From Mariniflexile jejuense (GTDB lineage: Bacteria; Bacteroidota; Bacteroidia; Flavobacteriales; Flavobacteriaceae), in the NCBI RefSeq assembly GCF_042675665.1, contig NZ_JBHTJI010000022.1, positions 62,001 to 126,000 on the forward strand: a DNA stretch of 64,000 bases, given 5' to 3'. Under the pieces are notes generated by a model. The model did no database searches. It was not told where the DNA came from and saw nothing but the letters and a program-made list of their open reading frames with translations. The translations under genes were made by a program, and so were the position numbers. Of this stretch, positions 16,488 to 24,917 are shown in pieces; the stretch's first letter is position 1; each line of letters starts with the position of its first letter.

Positions 16488-19400
16488 ATGAAAAAAAAGC
16501 TACTTAATTTCTTATTAATTGCTTCAAAAACACTTGAAAAATTACATTTCAAATTTTCCGAAAAAAAAGCAGAAAAGTTAGATTATTCATCTCTTTCTCC
16601 GATTGCTAACGGTGATAAAGAAGGCCATTACTCAAAAGCTCTACAATGGGCTCTTGAAAATCGTGAAGATGAGGATATCAAAAACATTGCACTCACTGGA
16701 CCTTATGGCTCAGGTAAAAGTACAATTCTGAAAACTTTTCAAAAAAACTACAAGGGAACTGAATTAAAATTTCTAAATATTTCTTTAGCAACATTTAAAG
16801 AGAAAAAACCAAAATTTGATGAAGAAGGTAATCTTATTGAAAAAGATAAAGAAGAACTTTTAAGGCTTATAGAAACAAGTATATTACAACAAATTTTTTA
16901 TCACGAAGATGACAAAAATATCCCTGATTCAAGATTTAAAAAAATTAAAAGCTATGGTGCTAAAAAATTACTGTTAACCTCGCTTGGGATTTTACTATTC
17001 ATAATAGCTTTATTAAATTATTTTAACCCTTATCTTATTCAAAGTATTTTTAAAGATAATCCTTTAAGTGTTTTTACTTGTGACACATTACATTACAGTA
17101 GCATATCAATAATTTTAATTGGTATTTTCTTTATCACATATAAATCTATTAGAATTATTAGCTCTATAACAATTAATAAACTTAAATTTCAAAATGCTGA
17201 AATAGGAATTGGAGAAAGTATAAATAAATCTATATTAAACCATCATTTAGATGAAATCCTTTATTTCTTTACAATAAGACCTTACAATGTTGTAATCATA
17301 GAAGACCTTGACCGTTTTGAAGAAACTGAAATCTTCACAAAGCTTAGGGAAATTAACCTTCTATTAAACAACTCCGAAAAAACCAAAAAGAAAAATATCA
17401 CATTCATATATGCCGTAAGAGACGATATGTTTTCAGACAATGAAAGGATTAAGTTTTTTGATTTCATAATTCCCGTTATTCCAGTAATTAATTCATCAAA
17501 TTCTAGTGAAATTTTACTACACAAAAAGAAAAAATATAGTTACAATTTAACTGAAACTTTTATTGACGATATATCCTTTTTTATTGACGACATGCGTTTA
17601 CTTCATAATATAACTAATGAATTTTATTTGTATAAAATAAAACAAGGAGAAACTCCATTAAATCAAGATAAATTATTCGCTATAATTACTTATAAAAACA
17701 TCTATCCAAACGATTTTGTCTCTTTAAGTAAAAATGAAGGTTACTTATATGATATTCTAAACGCTAAATCAAAATATGTAAGTCAAGAAGTCAATCGAAT
17801 TGAAAAGAAAATATCTATTTTGAAAGAAGAGATTAAAAACCTCGAATCGGTAAATATCAAAAGCATAAAAGAACTTCGTCTATTATATATAATTAGAGTA
17901 ATCGAAACGTTAGGTAATTTTAATTCATTTATCATTAATAACAAAATTATCACGATTGATGATTTATTAAAAGATGAAAATTTTGAATATTTAAAAGAGA
18001 ATAAAATTTACTTTCAAACTCCCGTTAATAATTATTATAGCAACAGCCTTAATTATCAAGAAAAAAAAGTTACCTCTTCTTTTTCTGAAGTTGAAAAATT
18101 AGTAAACCCCGTTAAATCATATGATTTAAATGAACAAGAAATTATTGATATTCAATCAAATAAGTCTAACTCTTTAAGAAAAGAAATACAAGAGCTTGAG
18201 AAACAAAAAATTATAACTAGAAATCTAAAAATTTCTGAATTATTACAATCAAACAGAGAAATTGATCTAAATATAAATGAAAACTTAAATGCAGATTTCA
18301 TCACAACTATAATTAGAAATGGATATATCTCAGAAGATTATATTGATTACATTTCTTTGTTTCACGAAGGTAGTATAACAAGAAATGACCATAAATTTAT
18401 TATCAATGTAAGGAACAAACAAAAATTAGAGTTTGACTATAAACTTTCAAAAATTGATAAAATAATTCCAAAAATAAATCCAATTGATTTTGACTCCGAA
18501 TTTATCTTGAATTATGATTTATTAGATTTTTTACTTAAAAATCATAGAACTAATAAGGTTCCTTTAGAATATGTTTTCACCAAATTAAAAGATGAATCCT
18601 CTACTTCTATTCTATTTATAAATGGTTTTATTGAAATAACAGAAAATTTAAATCTATTTATTAAAACTCTAAGTGAATATTGGGTTGGTATTTGGGGATA
18701 TTATGTAAATGATGTTACTTATTTGTCTGAACAATTAAATAAAATGTTAAAATACATCATAGAATATGCAGATATTGAATCTATTATTAAAATAGATAAA
18801 CAATCTAATCTCAAAAGTTATCTAACAAAAAATCCTGAAATTTTAAACATCACTTCTAACAATGATAAACTAGTAAATATTATCTCTGATTTAGAACTAA
18901 AATTTATTGATTTAGACTTTGAGAATTCCCCAGAAAGTATTTTAGAGTTTATTTACAAGAATAATCATTATGAAATTAACGAAAAAATGGTTAGTAAGTT
19001 TATAAAAAAATATGGTGAATTTGAACAAGTAAGCTTTGATAATTCTAATTATTCTTCAATTAAAAACTCAAAATCTGATGGTCTTATTAATTACATAGAA
19101 GCTTACATAAATGACTATATAAAGAATATTTACTTAAAGCTTGATACAAATATTAATGAGGAAGAAAAAACATATTTGGGTTTATTAAATCATTCCGATT
19201 TAAGTTTAAAACTTAAAAAAGAAGTTATAAAAAAAGTAGCTACAAAAATCTCTGACATTTCACTTGTTGAAAATGATAGTTTGCTGTCATATATTATTGA
19301 AAATAATAAAATAGAGCCTAAATGGGAAAACTTATTGTTCTTTTTCAAAAAATCCGAAGATAAAATATTGGACTCAACTATTGGCTTCATTAATATTATT

Positions 19401-20174
19401 GAAAATGCTAACAAATTAGCAGAAGTAAAAATGCCTACTAAAGTTAATGACGAAAATATTTATGGTGTATTATGCAAAATCTTAATGCAATCAAACAACA
19501 TTAATAATGAATCATTTGATTTAATTACAAATTCAATTCCTTTTTGGTATAGCGACTTAGACATTGCTAATCTTGATGAGGAAAAAGTTCACTCATTAAT
19601 AAAGAACAGAGTAATTAGACCAACAATTGAAAGTTTTGAAAACTTAAAGGAAAACTACAAAAAGTTAAGCGTTGAGTTATTAGAGAAACATAAGGCCGAG
19701 TTTATAAAACTAATTGATGAACTTGTTTTAGATGAAAATGATTTAGAGCTAATCTTAAAATCAGAAATACTTAACAACTTAGAAAAACTCAAATTTTTGG
19801 ACACTTGTTCAAATGACACTGTTGCATTAAACTCAGAAAATTTGAAATTAATAAGTCAACTTATATTAAATGATAGTTCATTTCGTATAAATGAGTTGCT
19901 TTTAAAAGATTTAATTTTAGACAAAAGTGTATCAATTATAAATAGAATTAAATTATTTAACAAGAATCTTTTTAGCATTGATGAGTCTTATATAGAGAAA
20001 TTCTTAATCAATTTAGATAGTAGTTATGCAAAAATTACAAACAAAGATAAAAGGACAAAAATTCAAGACACACACGATAACAGAGAATTATTAACTAATT
20101 TGAAACGAAAAGGTTACATTTCAAGTTTTTCAGATGGATTATTTGGATTGAGAGTAAATCATAAAAGGAAATAA
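16488..20174 (+). CDS. Large membrane P-loop NTPase, YobI/KAP-like, candidate defence protein
   Basis: 1228 residues. Walker A is GPYGSGKST at 71-79. Two transmembrane helices stand at about 161-180 and 203-223, inserted between Walker A and Walker B. Walker B is VVIIEDLDRFEE at 268-279, and a sensor-like segment IYAVRDDMF follows at 307-315. An NTPase core with a membrane insert and an EDLDR Walker B is the hallmark of KAP-type and YobI-type NTPases; PifA of plasmid F, which excludes phage T7, is a KAP protein. Residues about 350-1228 are helical, rich in N, K, I and E, with no recognised domain, and could be a repeat-like sensor. The ATG at 16488 is the only good start. It is a lone gene between attC-like ends. 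An anti-phage role is inferred. Confidence 0.85.
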   Translation: MKKKLLNFLLIASKTLEKLHFKFSEKKAEKLDYSSLSPIANGDKEGHYSKALQWALENREDEDIKNIALTGPYGSGKSTILKTFQKNYKGTELKFLNISLATFKEKKPKFDEEGNLIEKDKEELLRLIETSILQQIFYHEDDKNIPDSRFKKIKSYGAKKLLLTSLGILLFIIALLNYFNPYLIQSIFKDNPLSVFTCDTLHYSSISIILIGIFFITYKSIRIISSITINKLKFQNAEIGIGESINKSILNHHLDEILYFFTIRPYNVVIIEDLDRFEETEIFTKLREINLLLNNSEKTKKKNITFIYAVRDDMFSDNERIKFFDFIIPVIPVINSSNSSEILLHKKKKYSYNLTETFIDDISFFIDDMRLLHNITNEFYLYKIKQGETPLNQDKLFAIITYKNIYPNDFVSLSKNEGYLYDILNAKSKYVSQEVNRIEKKISILKEEIKNLESVNIKSIKELRLLYIIRVIETLGNFNSFIINNKIITIDDLLKDENFEYLKENKIYFQTPVNNYYSNSLNYQEKKVTSSFSEVEKLVNPVKSYDLNEQEIIDIQSNKSNSLRKEIQELEKQKIITRNLKISELLQSNREIDLNINENLNADFITTIIRNGYISEDYIDYISLFHEGSITRNDHKFIINVRNKQKLEFDYKLSKIDKIIPKINPIDFDSEFILNYDLLDFLLKNHRTNKVPLEYVFTKLKDESSTSILFINGFIEITENLNLFIKTLSEYWVGIWGYYVNDVTYLSEQLNKMLKYIIEYADIESIIKIDKQSNLKSYLTKNPEILNITSNNDKLVNIISDLELKFIDLDFENSPESILEFIYKNNHYEINEKMVSKFIKKYGEFEQVSFDNSNYSSIKNSKSDGLINYIEAYINDYIKNIYLKLDTNINEEEKTYLGLLNHSDLSLKLKKEVIKKVATKISDISLVENDSLLSYIIENNKIEPKWENLLFFFKKSEDKILDSTIGFINIIENANKLAEVKMPTKVNDENIYGVLCKILMQSNNINNESFDLITNSIPFWYSDLDIANLDEEKVHSLIKNRVIRPTIESFENLKENYKKLSVELLEKHKAEFIKLIDELVLDENDLELILKSEILNNLEKLKFLDTCSNDTVALNSENLKLISQLILNDSSFRINELLLKDLILDKSVSIINRIKLFNKNLFSIDESYIEKFLINLDSSYAKITNKDKRTKIQDTHDNRELLTNLKRKGYISSFSDGLFGLRVNHKRK

Positions 20175-20181
20175 TAACATT

Positions 20182-20313
20182 GCCTAACAACAGATAAAAA
20201 TAATAGCGTTTTAATTGCTTAAGCGAAAGTGAATAAATATAAAAAAGGTCTGTGTTTAACCGAAAAGTTAGTGCGTGAAAATCCGCTACTTTTCATATAC
20301 AAACACGATAATC
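20182..20313 (+). repeat. attC-like 3' element of cassette 1
   Basis: About 131 bp. It begins GCCTAACAACAGATAAAAA, has an inner hairpin TGAAAA / TTTTCA around 20276-20294 with the block GCGTGAAAATCC, and ends TACAAACACGATAATCG. The corresponding 133 bp element at 60520-60652 has the same order. The final G followed by AT fits a GWT-type secondary insertion point. Confidence 0.55.
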
Positions 20314-20330
20314 GCAACCCCAATCCCCTA

Positions 20331-21488
20331 CTACTTCATATACTTACCCTTTTTACTACCAGCATACATTTCATATTTAACCAAACGTGCTTCTAGTTTT
20401 GCGTTAAACAACTGTATTTTTCTAGAAGGGCGTAAACCTACATGTTTTAAAGCATCTAGGTTACTGGTTATAAACCACGCATCAGTATTTGGGTAACTTT
20501 GTTTTAAGGTATCGCCAATATTTTTATAAAACTCCTGCATGTCTATATTTAAACGCTCGCCATATGGTGGGTTAAACACCATATGTAGTTTTTCGTCGCC
20601 TCCTTTTTGGGTTTTAAAAAAATCTTCGTGTTTTACGGCTATAAAATCGTCTAACTGGGCATTTTTCACATTTTCAATGGCTTTGGTTACGGCACTTGGT
20701 GCTTTATCGTATCCTATTATTTTATAATGAAAATCGCGGGTTTTATTAAGCAACGATTCTTCAATTTTTTCAAATAAATCGACATCCCAATCGTTCCAAC
20801 GTTCAAATGCAAATTCTTTTCGCATCAGGTTTGGTGGTATGTTACAAGCTATCATAGCAGCTTCAATAAGCATGGTACCCGAGCCACACATAGGGTCCAT
20901 AAAATCGGTTTGTCCATCCCAACCCGATAGCATAATTAAACCTGCTGCCAATACTTCGTTTATAGGTGCAATGTTGGTGGCTATTTTATAACCACGCTTA
21001 TGTAAAGAATCGCCCGATGAATCTAATGAAATAGTGCATTGATGCCTATCTATATGCACATTTATTTTTACGTCAGGAAATTTTAAATCTACATTAGGTC
21101 GTTCGCCTGTGGTATCTCTAAATTTATCTACAACAGCATCTTTGGTTTTTTGTGCTATGTATAGCGAGTTTGTAAACAACTCAGAATGTATTGTGGCATC
21201 AACAGCTATAGTTCCTGTTGGTTTTACATACTGTTCCCAAGGCATTTTGTATATGTTATTATACAAATCGTGTTCATTATTTACAATGAATGTATGTATT
21301 GGTTTTAATATTTTAATAGCTGTACGCAAGCCTAAATTTGCTTTGTACATAAACCCTTTATCGCCCGAAAAAGACACACTACGAACGCCTGTTTTTACGT
21401 CTTGTGCACCTAGCTGTGTCAATTCTTTTGCTAATAAATCTTCAAAACCAAATAGGGTTTTGGCTACCATATTAAAATTTTCTTCCAT
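20331..21488 (-). CDS. THUMP-domain rRNA guanine-N2 methyltransferase (RlmL/RlmKL N-half type)
   Basis: 385-residue SAM-dependent RNA methyltransferase. An N-terminal ferredoxin-like plus THUMP region occupies about 1-155 (VAKTLFGFEDLLAKELTQLGA). The catalytic domain follows with the SAM motif MDPMCGSGTMLIEAA (about 197-211) and the target-base motif NPPYGERL (about 308-315). NPPY is used for exocyclic amine methylation, so N2-methylguanine in 23S rRNA is the likely product. It lacks the RlmK half of the E. coli fusion, as is normal for this phylum. It converges on the accessory unit upstream in coordinates. Confidence 0.9.
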   Translation of the reverse strand: MEENFNMVAKTLFGFEDLLAKELTQLGAQDVKTGVRSVSFSGDKGFMYKANLGLRTAIKILKPIHTFIVNNEHDLYNNIYKMPWEQYVKPTGTIAVDATIHSELFTNSLYIAQKTKDAVVDKFRDTTGERPNVDLKFPDVKINVHIDRHQCTISLDSSGDSLHKRGYKIATNIAPINEVLAAGLIMLSGWDGQTDFMDPMCGSGTMLIEAAMIACNIPPNLMRKEFAFERWNDWDVDLFEKIEESLLNKTRDFHYKIIGYDKAPSAVTKAIENVKNAQLDDFIAVKHEDFFKTQKGGDEKLHMVFNPPYGERLNIDMQEFYKNIGDTLKQSYPNTDAWFITSNLDALKHVGLRPSRKIQLFNAKLEARLVKYEMYAGSKKGKYMK

Positions 21489-21508
21489 TTTTTATCTCGA
21501 ATAGATTG

Positions 21509-21516
21509 CAAAAATA
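21509..21516 (-). promoter_or_regulatory. -7 box ahead of the THUMP methyltransferase
   Basis: Minus-strand TATTTTTG, 20 nt before the start codon at 21488, matches the Bacteroidota TAnnTTTG consensus. No clear -33 element. Confidence 0.4.
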
Positions 21517-21736
21517 ACGTAATTTTGCGGTAAATTAACTAGCTATTGCTTATAATGGGTTAACGATTACGCATTTGTTTATATTTTAAACTAATGAATT
21601 CGTGAATGCTTTGCATTTAAAGCGACATCCTTTTTTTGAAGCACGAAAAAAAGATATAGCAGAAAGCTTGACCTCGATTTTTTTCGGGATAACCCTAAAA
21701 ATAAAAAAAAGATTCTTGCCTACGCAGGAAGTTGAT

Positions 21737-22468
21737 ATGAATAAAGACACTACAACTTGGTTTACTTCTTGGTTTGACACGCCATTTTACCATATTTTAT
21801 ATAAAGATAGAGATGAAACGGAAGCGCAGCATTTTATGGATACGCTTACCAATTATTTAAATATTCCTGAAGGTGGTAAAATATTAGATTTAGCTTGTGG
21901 CAAAGGACGACATGCCATTTATTTAAACGAATTAGGGTTTGATGTTACTGGTGCCGATTTGAGTGAAAATAGCATAAAATTTGCCAAACAGTTTGAAAAT
22001 GACACCTTGCGTTTTGAGGTGCATGACATGTGTAAACCGTTTAATAAACCGTTTGATGCTGTTTTTAACTTGTTTACCAGTTTTGGGTATTTTGATAAGG
22101 ATGAAGATAATTTAAACACTATTAAAGCTATTAAAACCGACTTAAACGATGCTGGTTTTGGTGTTATTGATTTTATGAATAGTGAATTTGTTATTGCCAA
22201 TTTAGTGCCCGAAGAAGTTAAAACCGTTGATGGCATTGCCTTTAATTTGAAGCGTTATGTGGAAGATGGTTATATTGTGAAAGATATTAGCTTTACTGCC
22301 AATGGCGAGAATTACAACTTTCAAGAACGTGTTAAAGCCTTTACTTTAACAGATTTTGAGATGCTTTTTGAAAAAGCAGATGTTTATTTATTAGATGTGT
22401 TTGGTGACTATAAATTGCGTAAGTTTAATGCAAAATCATCTGAACGTTTGGTAATGATTTTTAAGTAG
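21737..22468 (+). CDS. Class I SAM-dependent methyltransferase
   Basis: 243 residues from the ATG at 21737 (MNKDTTTWFTSWFDTPFYH). The frame is open 45 codons further upstream, but that part is basic, unrelated to the fold and contains a palindromic repeat, so it was left out. The SAM-binding motif I is ILDLACGKGRHAIYL (about 49-63), followed by the acidic VTGADLS strand end. The rest matches a small-molecule type Methyltransf domain. The substrate cannot be told. A ZIP transporter gene follows after 34 nt. Confidence 0.82.
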   Translation: MNKDTTTWFTSWFDTPFYHILYKDRDETEAQHFMDTLTNYLNIPEGGKILDLACGKGRHAIYLNELGFDVTGADLSENSIKFAKQFENDTLRFEVHDMCKPFNKPFDAVFNLFTSFGYFDKDEDNLNTIKAIKTDLNDAGFGVIDFMNSEFVIANLVPEEVKTVDGIAFNLKRYVEDGYIVKDISFTANGENYNFQERVKAFTLTDFEMLFEKADVYLLDVFGDYKLRKFNAKSSERLVMIFK

Positions 22469-22502
22469 AATAATTAATTAAATTTAAGTGTTATTTTTTT
22501 AA

Positions 22503-23177
22503 ATGTATAAGTTTATTTTCCCAATACTTGCTGTTATTATCGGCTTTATTTTGGCTACCATTACCAAAAATCAAAAATCATTTAACATAAAACTCCTACT
22601 CTCTTTTAGTGGTTCGTTTTTATTAGCTTTAACACTTTTTGAATTATTACCCGAAGTTTATGAACACCTAGACACTAAACTTGCTGGCTTAATAATTATG
22701 TGTGGCATTATGCTTCAATTGGTTTTAGAATTATTCTCGAAAGGTGCAGAACATGGGCATGTACACATTCATAAACATGAAACGGCGTTTCCGTGGTCGT
22801 TGTTTATAAGTTTATGTATTCATAGTTTTTTAGAAGGGTTTTCTATACACGACCATAACGATATGGTATATGGTATTTTAGTACATAAAGTACCAATTGC
22901 AACATTAATTACCATGTTTTTAATGCAATCGCACTATAGTAAAACACAAATTGCTGGGTTTTTATTGGTTTTTGCATTTATGACGCCTTTAGGAACTTTT
23001 ATTGGTAATACTTGGGAAGCTGTTACAGCGTATTCGCAAATAATAAATGCCATTGTTATTGGTATCTTTTTTCATATTTCTACCACCATTTTATTTGAAA
23101 GTGCCGAAGGACACAAGTTTAATTTATCAAAATTCATATCTATTGTAGTTGGCGTTGGCATTGCGTATTTAATTTGA
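22503..23177 (+). CDS. ZIP family divalent metal transporter
   Basis: 224 residues with about seven or eight hydrophobic helices. It imports zinc or iron across the inner membrane. A histidine-rich loop lies at 81-92 (GAEHGHVHIHKH). The metal path is in the paired helices: H107 and E111 in IHSFLEGFSI, and H128 in HKVPIA. These are the conserved ZIP TM4 and TM5 residues. No metal regulator is adjacent. Confidence 0.88.
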   Translation: MYKFIFPILAVIIGFILATITKNQKSFNIKLLLSFSGSFLLALTLFELLPEVYEHLDTKLAGLIIMCGIMLQLVLELFSKGAEHGHVHIHKHETAFPWSLFISLCIHSFLEGFSIHDHNDMVYGILVHKVPIATLITMFLMQSHYSKTQIAGFLLVFAFMTPLGTFIGNTWEAVTAYSQIINAIVIGIFFHISTTILFESAEGHKFNLSKFISIVVGVGIAYLI

Positions 23178-23238
23178 GCCTTTAAGCAAAATGAAAAAAC
23201 TTTCTAACTTTTAACTGTTATACATTTAAACTTAAACC

Positions 23239-23667
23239 GTGTTTTCAAAAGAAGAATCTAGATTATTACGACAAGAATTTTGGACGAGTTTCGGGAAATC
23301 GTTTCCACGGAAATGGATTTTGTATGATACCAAATTGAAAGGTTTTAGCTTTAAATTTCATTTTGATACTAAAAGTGCGCTGGTTGCTTTAGATTTGGAA
23401 GATGATTTAGAATTCAGAATTAAATATTGGGAAAAATTAGTTGCATTAAAATCGATTTTGATTGATGATTTTTTACCTGAAGCTATATTTGAAGAAGAAT
23501 ATCTGCTTGAAAATGAAAAAGAAATTTCAAGAATTTACATTCCATTAGATGAGAAAGTATCCATACACAACAAAAACACATGGCGAATTGTGATGGAATT
23601 CTTTAATGAAAAAATGAGTTTGTTCGAAGCTTTTTTTGAAGACTACAAGGATGTGATTGAGCATTAA
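23239..23667 (+). CDS. DUF4268 domain protein
   Basis: 142 residues starting at a GTG (23239). It is the compact stand-alone form of DUF4268, seen by the EFWTSFGK, KWILYDTK and aromatic-rich pattern. It has no signal peptide or membrane segment. DUF4268 is related by fold to restriction-type nuclease partners in longer proteins, but the stand-alone flavobacterial form has no known function. A perfect heptamer tandem array begins just after its stop. Confidence 0.8.
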   Translation: MFSKEESRLLRQEFWTSFGKSFPRKWILYDTKLKGFSFKFHFDTKSALVALDLEDDLEFRIKYWEKLVALKSILIDDFLPEAIFEEEYLLENEKEISRIYIPLDEKVSIHNKNTWRIVMEFFNEKMSLFEAFFEDYKDVIEH

Positions 23668-23668
23668 G

Positions 23669-23760
23669 CTTTAGCCTTTAGGCTTTAGGCTTTAGGCTTT
23701 AGGCTTTAGGCTTTAGGCTTTAGGCTTTAGGCTTTAGGCTTTAGGCTTTAGGCTTTAGGC
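23669..23760. repeat. Heptanucleotide tandem repeat (CTTTAGG)12
   Basis: Twelve perfect CTTTAGG units at 23676-23759, preceded by one variant unit CTTTAGC (23669-23675). It begins one base after the DUF4268 stop codon and lies in a gap between convergent genes. Confidence 0.97.
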
Positions 23761-23790
23761 AAAATTATTAATTGTTAATTGTTAATTAAC

Positions 23791-24282
23791 TCATAACTCC
23801 TTCTTCATTAAAAAATCATCCATAAAAAATCCATTTCCAATATCAAGTTTTATAGAATCTGCATTTTTAAAACCTAATGCATTGTATGCTTTAATGGCGG
23901 TAACGTTGTTAATATTAACGGTTAATCTGATGGTTTTTAAGTTATAATCTTTAGCTTTTTGTTCTATAAATTGTAACGCGGTTTTCGCTATTTTTTTACC
24001 TCGATAGCTTTTTAAAACATATATCTTGCTCAAAAAAAGTGCTTCCTCTTCCTTTTTAATAGCAATGTAACTTACAGGAATAGCATCAAACGTAATTATA
24101 AAATATTCAAAACCAGTATCAACTTGATTTTTGATAGCTTCAGCAGATTGAAACTTTTCAAGCATATAATCAATTTGTGGTTTTCCAACCATAGGAATAT
24201 AATACTCGCGCCAAATTTCATCGGCTAAAATGGCTATTTGATTAATTTGATGTTGTGTTGTGGCTGAAATAATTTCTATCAT
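23791..24282 (-). CDS. GNAT family N-acetyltransferase
   Basis: 163 residues. The acetyl-CoA binding motif A is seen in LSKIYVLKSYRGKKIAKTAL (about 83-102, with RGKKIA), followed by the TVNINNVTAIKAYNALGF strand-helix that closes the GNAT fold. The acceptor cannot be told. It is the last gene of a tight minus-strand operon; its ATG is one base from the stop of the HlyIII gene. Confidence 0.87.
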   Translation of the reverse strand: MIEIISATTQHQINQIAILADEIWREYYIPMVGKPQIDYMLEKFQSAEAIKNQVDTGFEYFIITFDAIPVSYIAIKKEEEALFLSKIYVLKSYRGKKIAKTALQFIEQKAKDYNLKTIRLTVNINNVTAIKAYNALGFKNADSIKLDIGNGFFMDDFLMKKEL

Positions 24283-24283
24283 A

Positions 24284-24916
24284 CTAAATCACATAAAAGA
24301 AAATCATAAAAAAATGAAATACAGCACCAGCAAGCACAAACACATGCCAAATAACATGGTTGTATGGAATTTTTTTAATGGCGTAAAATAGGATGCCAAC
24401 AGTATAAGCTAAACCTCCAGCAAATAACAACAATACACCATTGCTATGCATCAATTTAGAAAGATTTGTAAAATCGAATACAATAAGCCAACCCATAACT
24501 AAATATAATAGGGTTGAAAATATTTCGAATTTTCCTGTGAAAAATAGTTTTAAAATAACACCAAAAGCAGCAATACCCCAAACCACATAAAATAGTGTCC
24601 AGCCTAAACTATCATGCAATGTAATGAGTAAAACAGGTGTATAGGTACCAGCTATTAAAAGGTAAATACTAATATGGTCTACAATACGGAAATAATGCTT
24701 TTTAACAGTATCTTTTACAGAATGATACAGGGTTGATGCTGTAAATAGAATAATTAAAGATAACCCATAAACAATAACACTAAATAAGCTCCAATTGGTT
24801 TTATTACCATTAAAAATAATGAGTGATATTAAGCCCAATACACCAAAAATTGCACCTATAGCATGGGTTATGGCGTTTAATCGTTCTTGTAGTGGTGTTT
24901 GTTTGTAAACTAACAA
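24284..24916 (-). CDS. Hemolysin III / PAQR family membrane protein
   Basis: 210 residues with seven hydrophobic helices. Family metal-site residues are present: LNAITHAIGA (first helix), LYHSVKD (second to third) and the C-terminal HVIWHVFVLAGAVFHF. The start is a TTG at 24916, one base after the DUF4294 stop. PAQR proteins are putative zinc-dependent membrane hydrolases; the hemolysin name is historical. It is the middle gene of the DUF4294-HlyIII-GNAT operon. Confidence 0.88.
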   Translation of the reverse strand: MLVYKQTPLQERLNAITHAIGAIFGVLGLISLIIFNGNKTNWSLFSVIVYGLSLIILFTASTLYHSVKDTVKKHYFRIVDHISIYLLIAGTYTPVLLITLHDSLGWTLFYVVWGIAAFGVILKLFFTGKFEIFSTLLYLVMGWLIVFDFTNLSKLMHSNGVLLLFAGGLAYTVGILFYAIKKIPYNHVIWHVFVLAGAVFHFFMIFFYVI

Positions 24917-24917
24917 C

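Larger units (their letters stand above)
16458..20313 (+). mobile_element. Putative integron-like gene cassette 1 carrying an NTPase gene
   Basis: The single gene inside is bounded by GTTAGGCA (16458-16465) and its exact complement TGCCTAAC (20181-20188), 7 nt after the stop codon. These match the integron R' (GTTRRRY) and R'' (RYYYAAC) core sites and would pair in the excised circle. A 3' element of about 131 bp (20182-20313) follows. It shares head, inner block and tail with that of a second unit at 59414-60652. The neighbours are unrelated housekeeping genes and the gene has no evident promoter. No integrase is seen. The boundaries are observed; mobility is inferred. Confidence 0.5.

Noticed and set aside
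16488..20174. Reading the NTPase as part of a multi-gene defence island
   Set aside because: No second accessory gene, nuclease, restriction or toxin gene adjoins it; only one gene lies between the boundary sequences.
21602..21736. N-terminal extension of the class I methyltransferase
   Set aside because: The open frame upstream of 21737 is basic, contains a repeat-like palindrome and does not fit the fold; ATG 21737 gives a normal N-terminus.
23669..23760. Possible CRISPR array
   Set aside because: The units are seven bases and contiguous with no spacers; it is a simple tandem repeat, as are 33382-33416 and 36893-36992.
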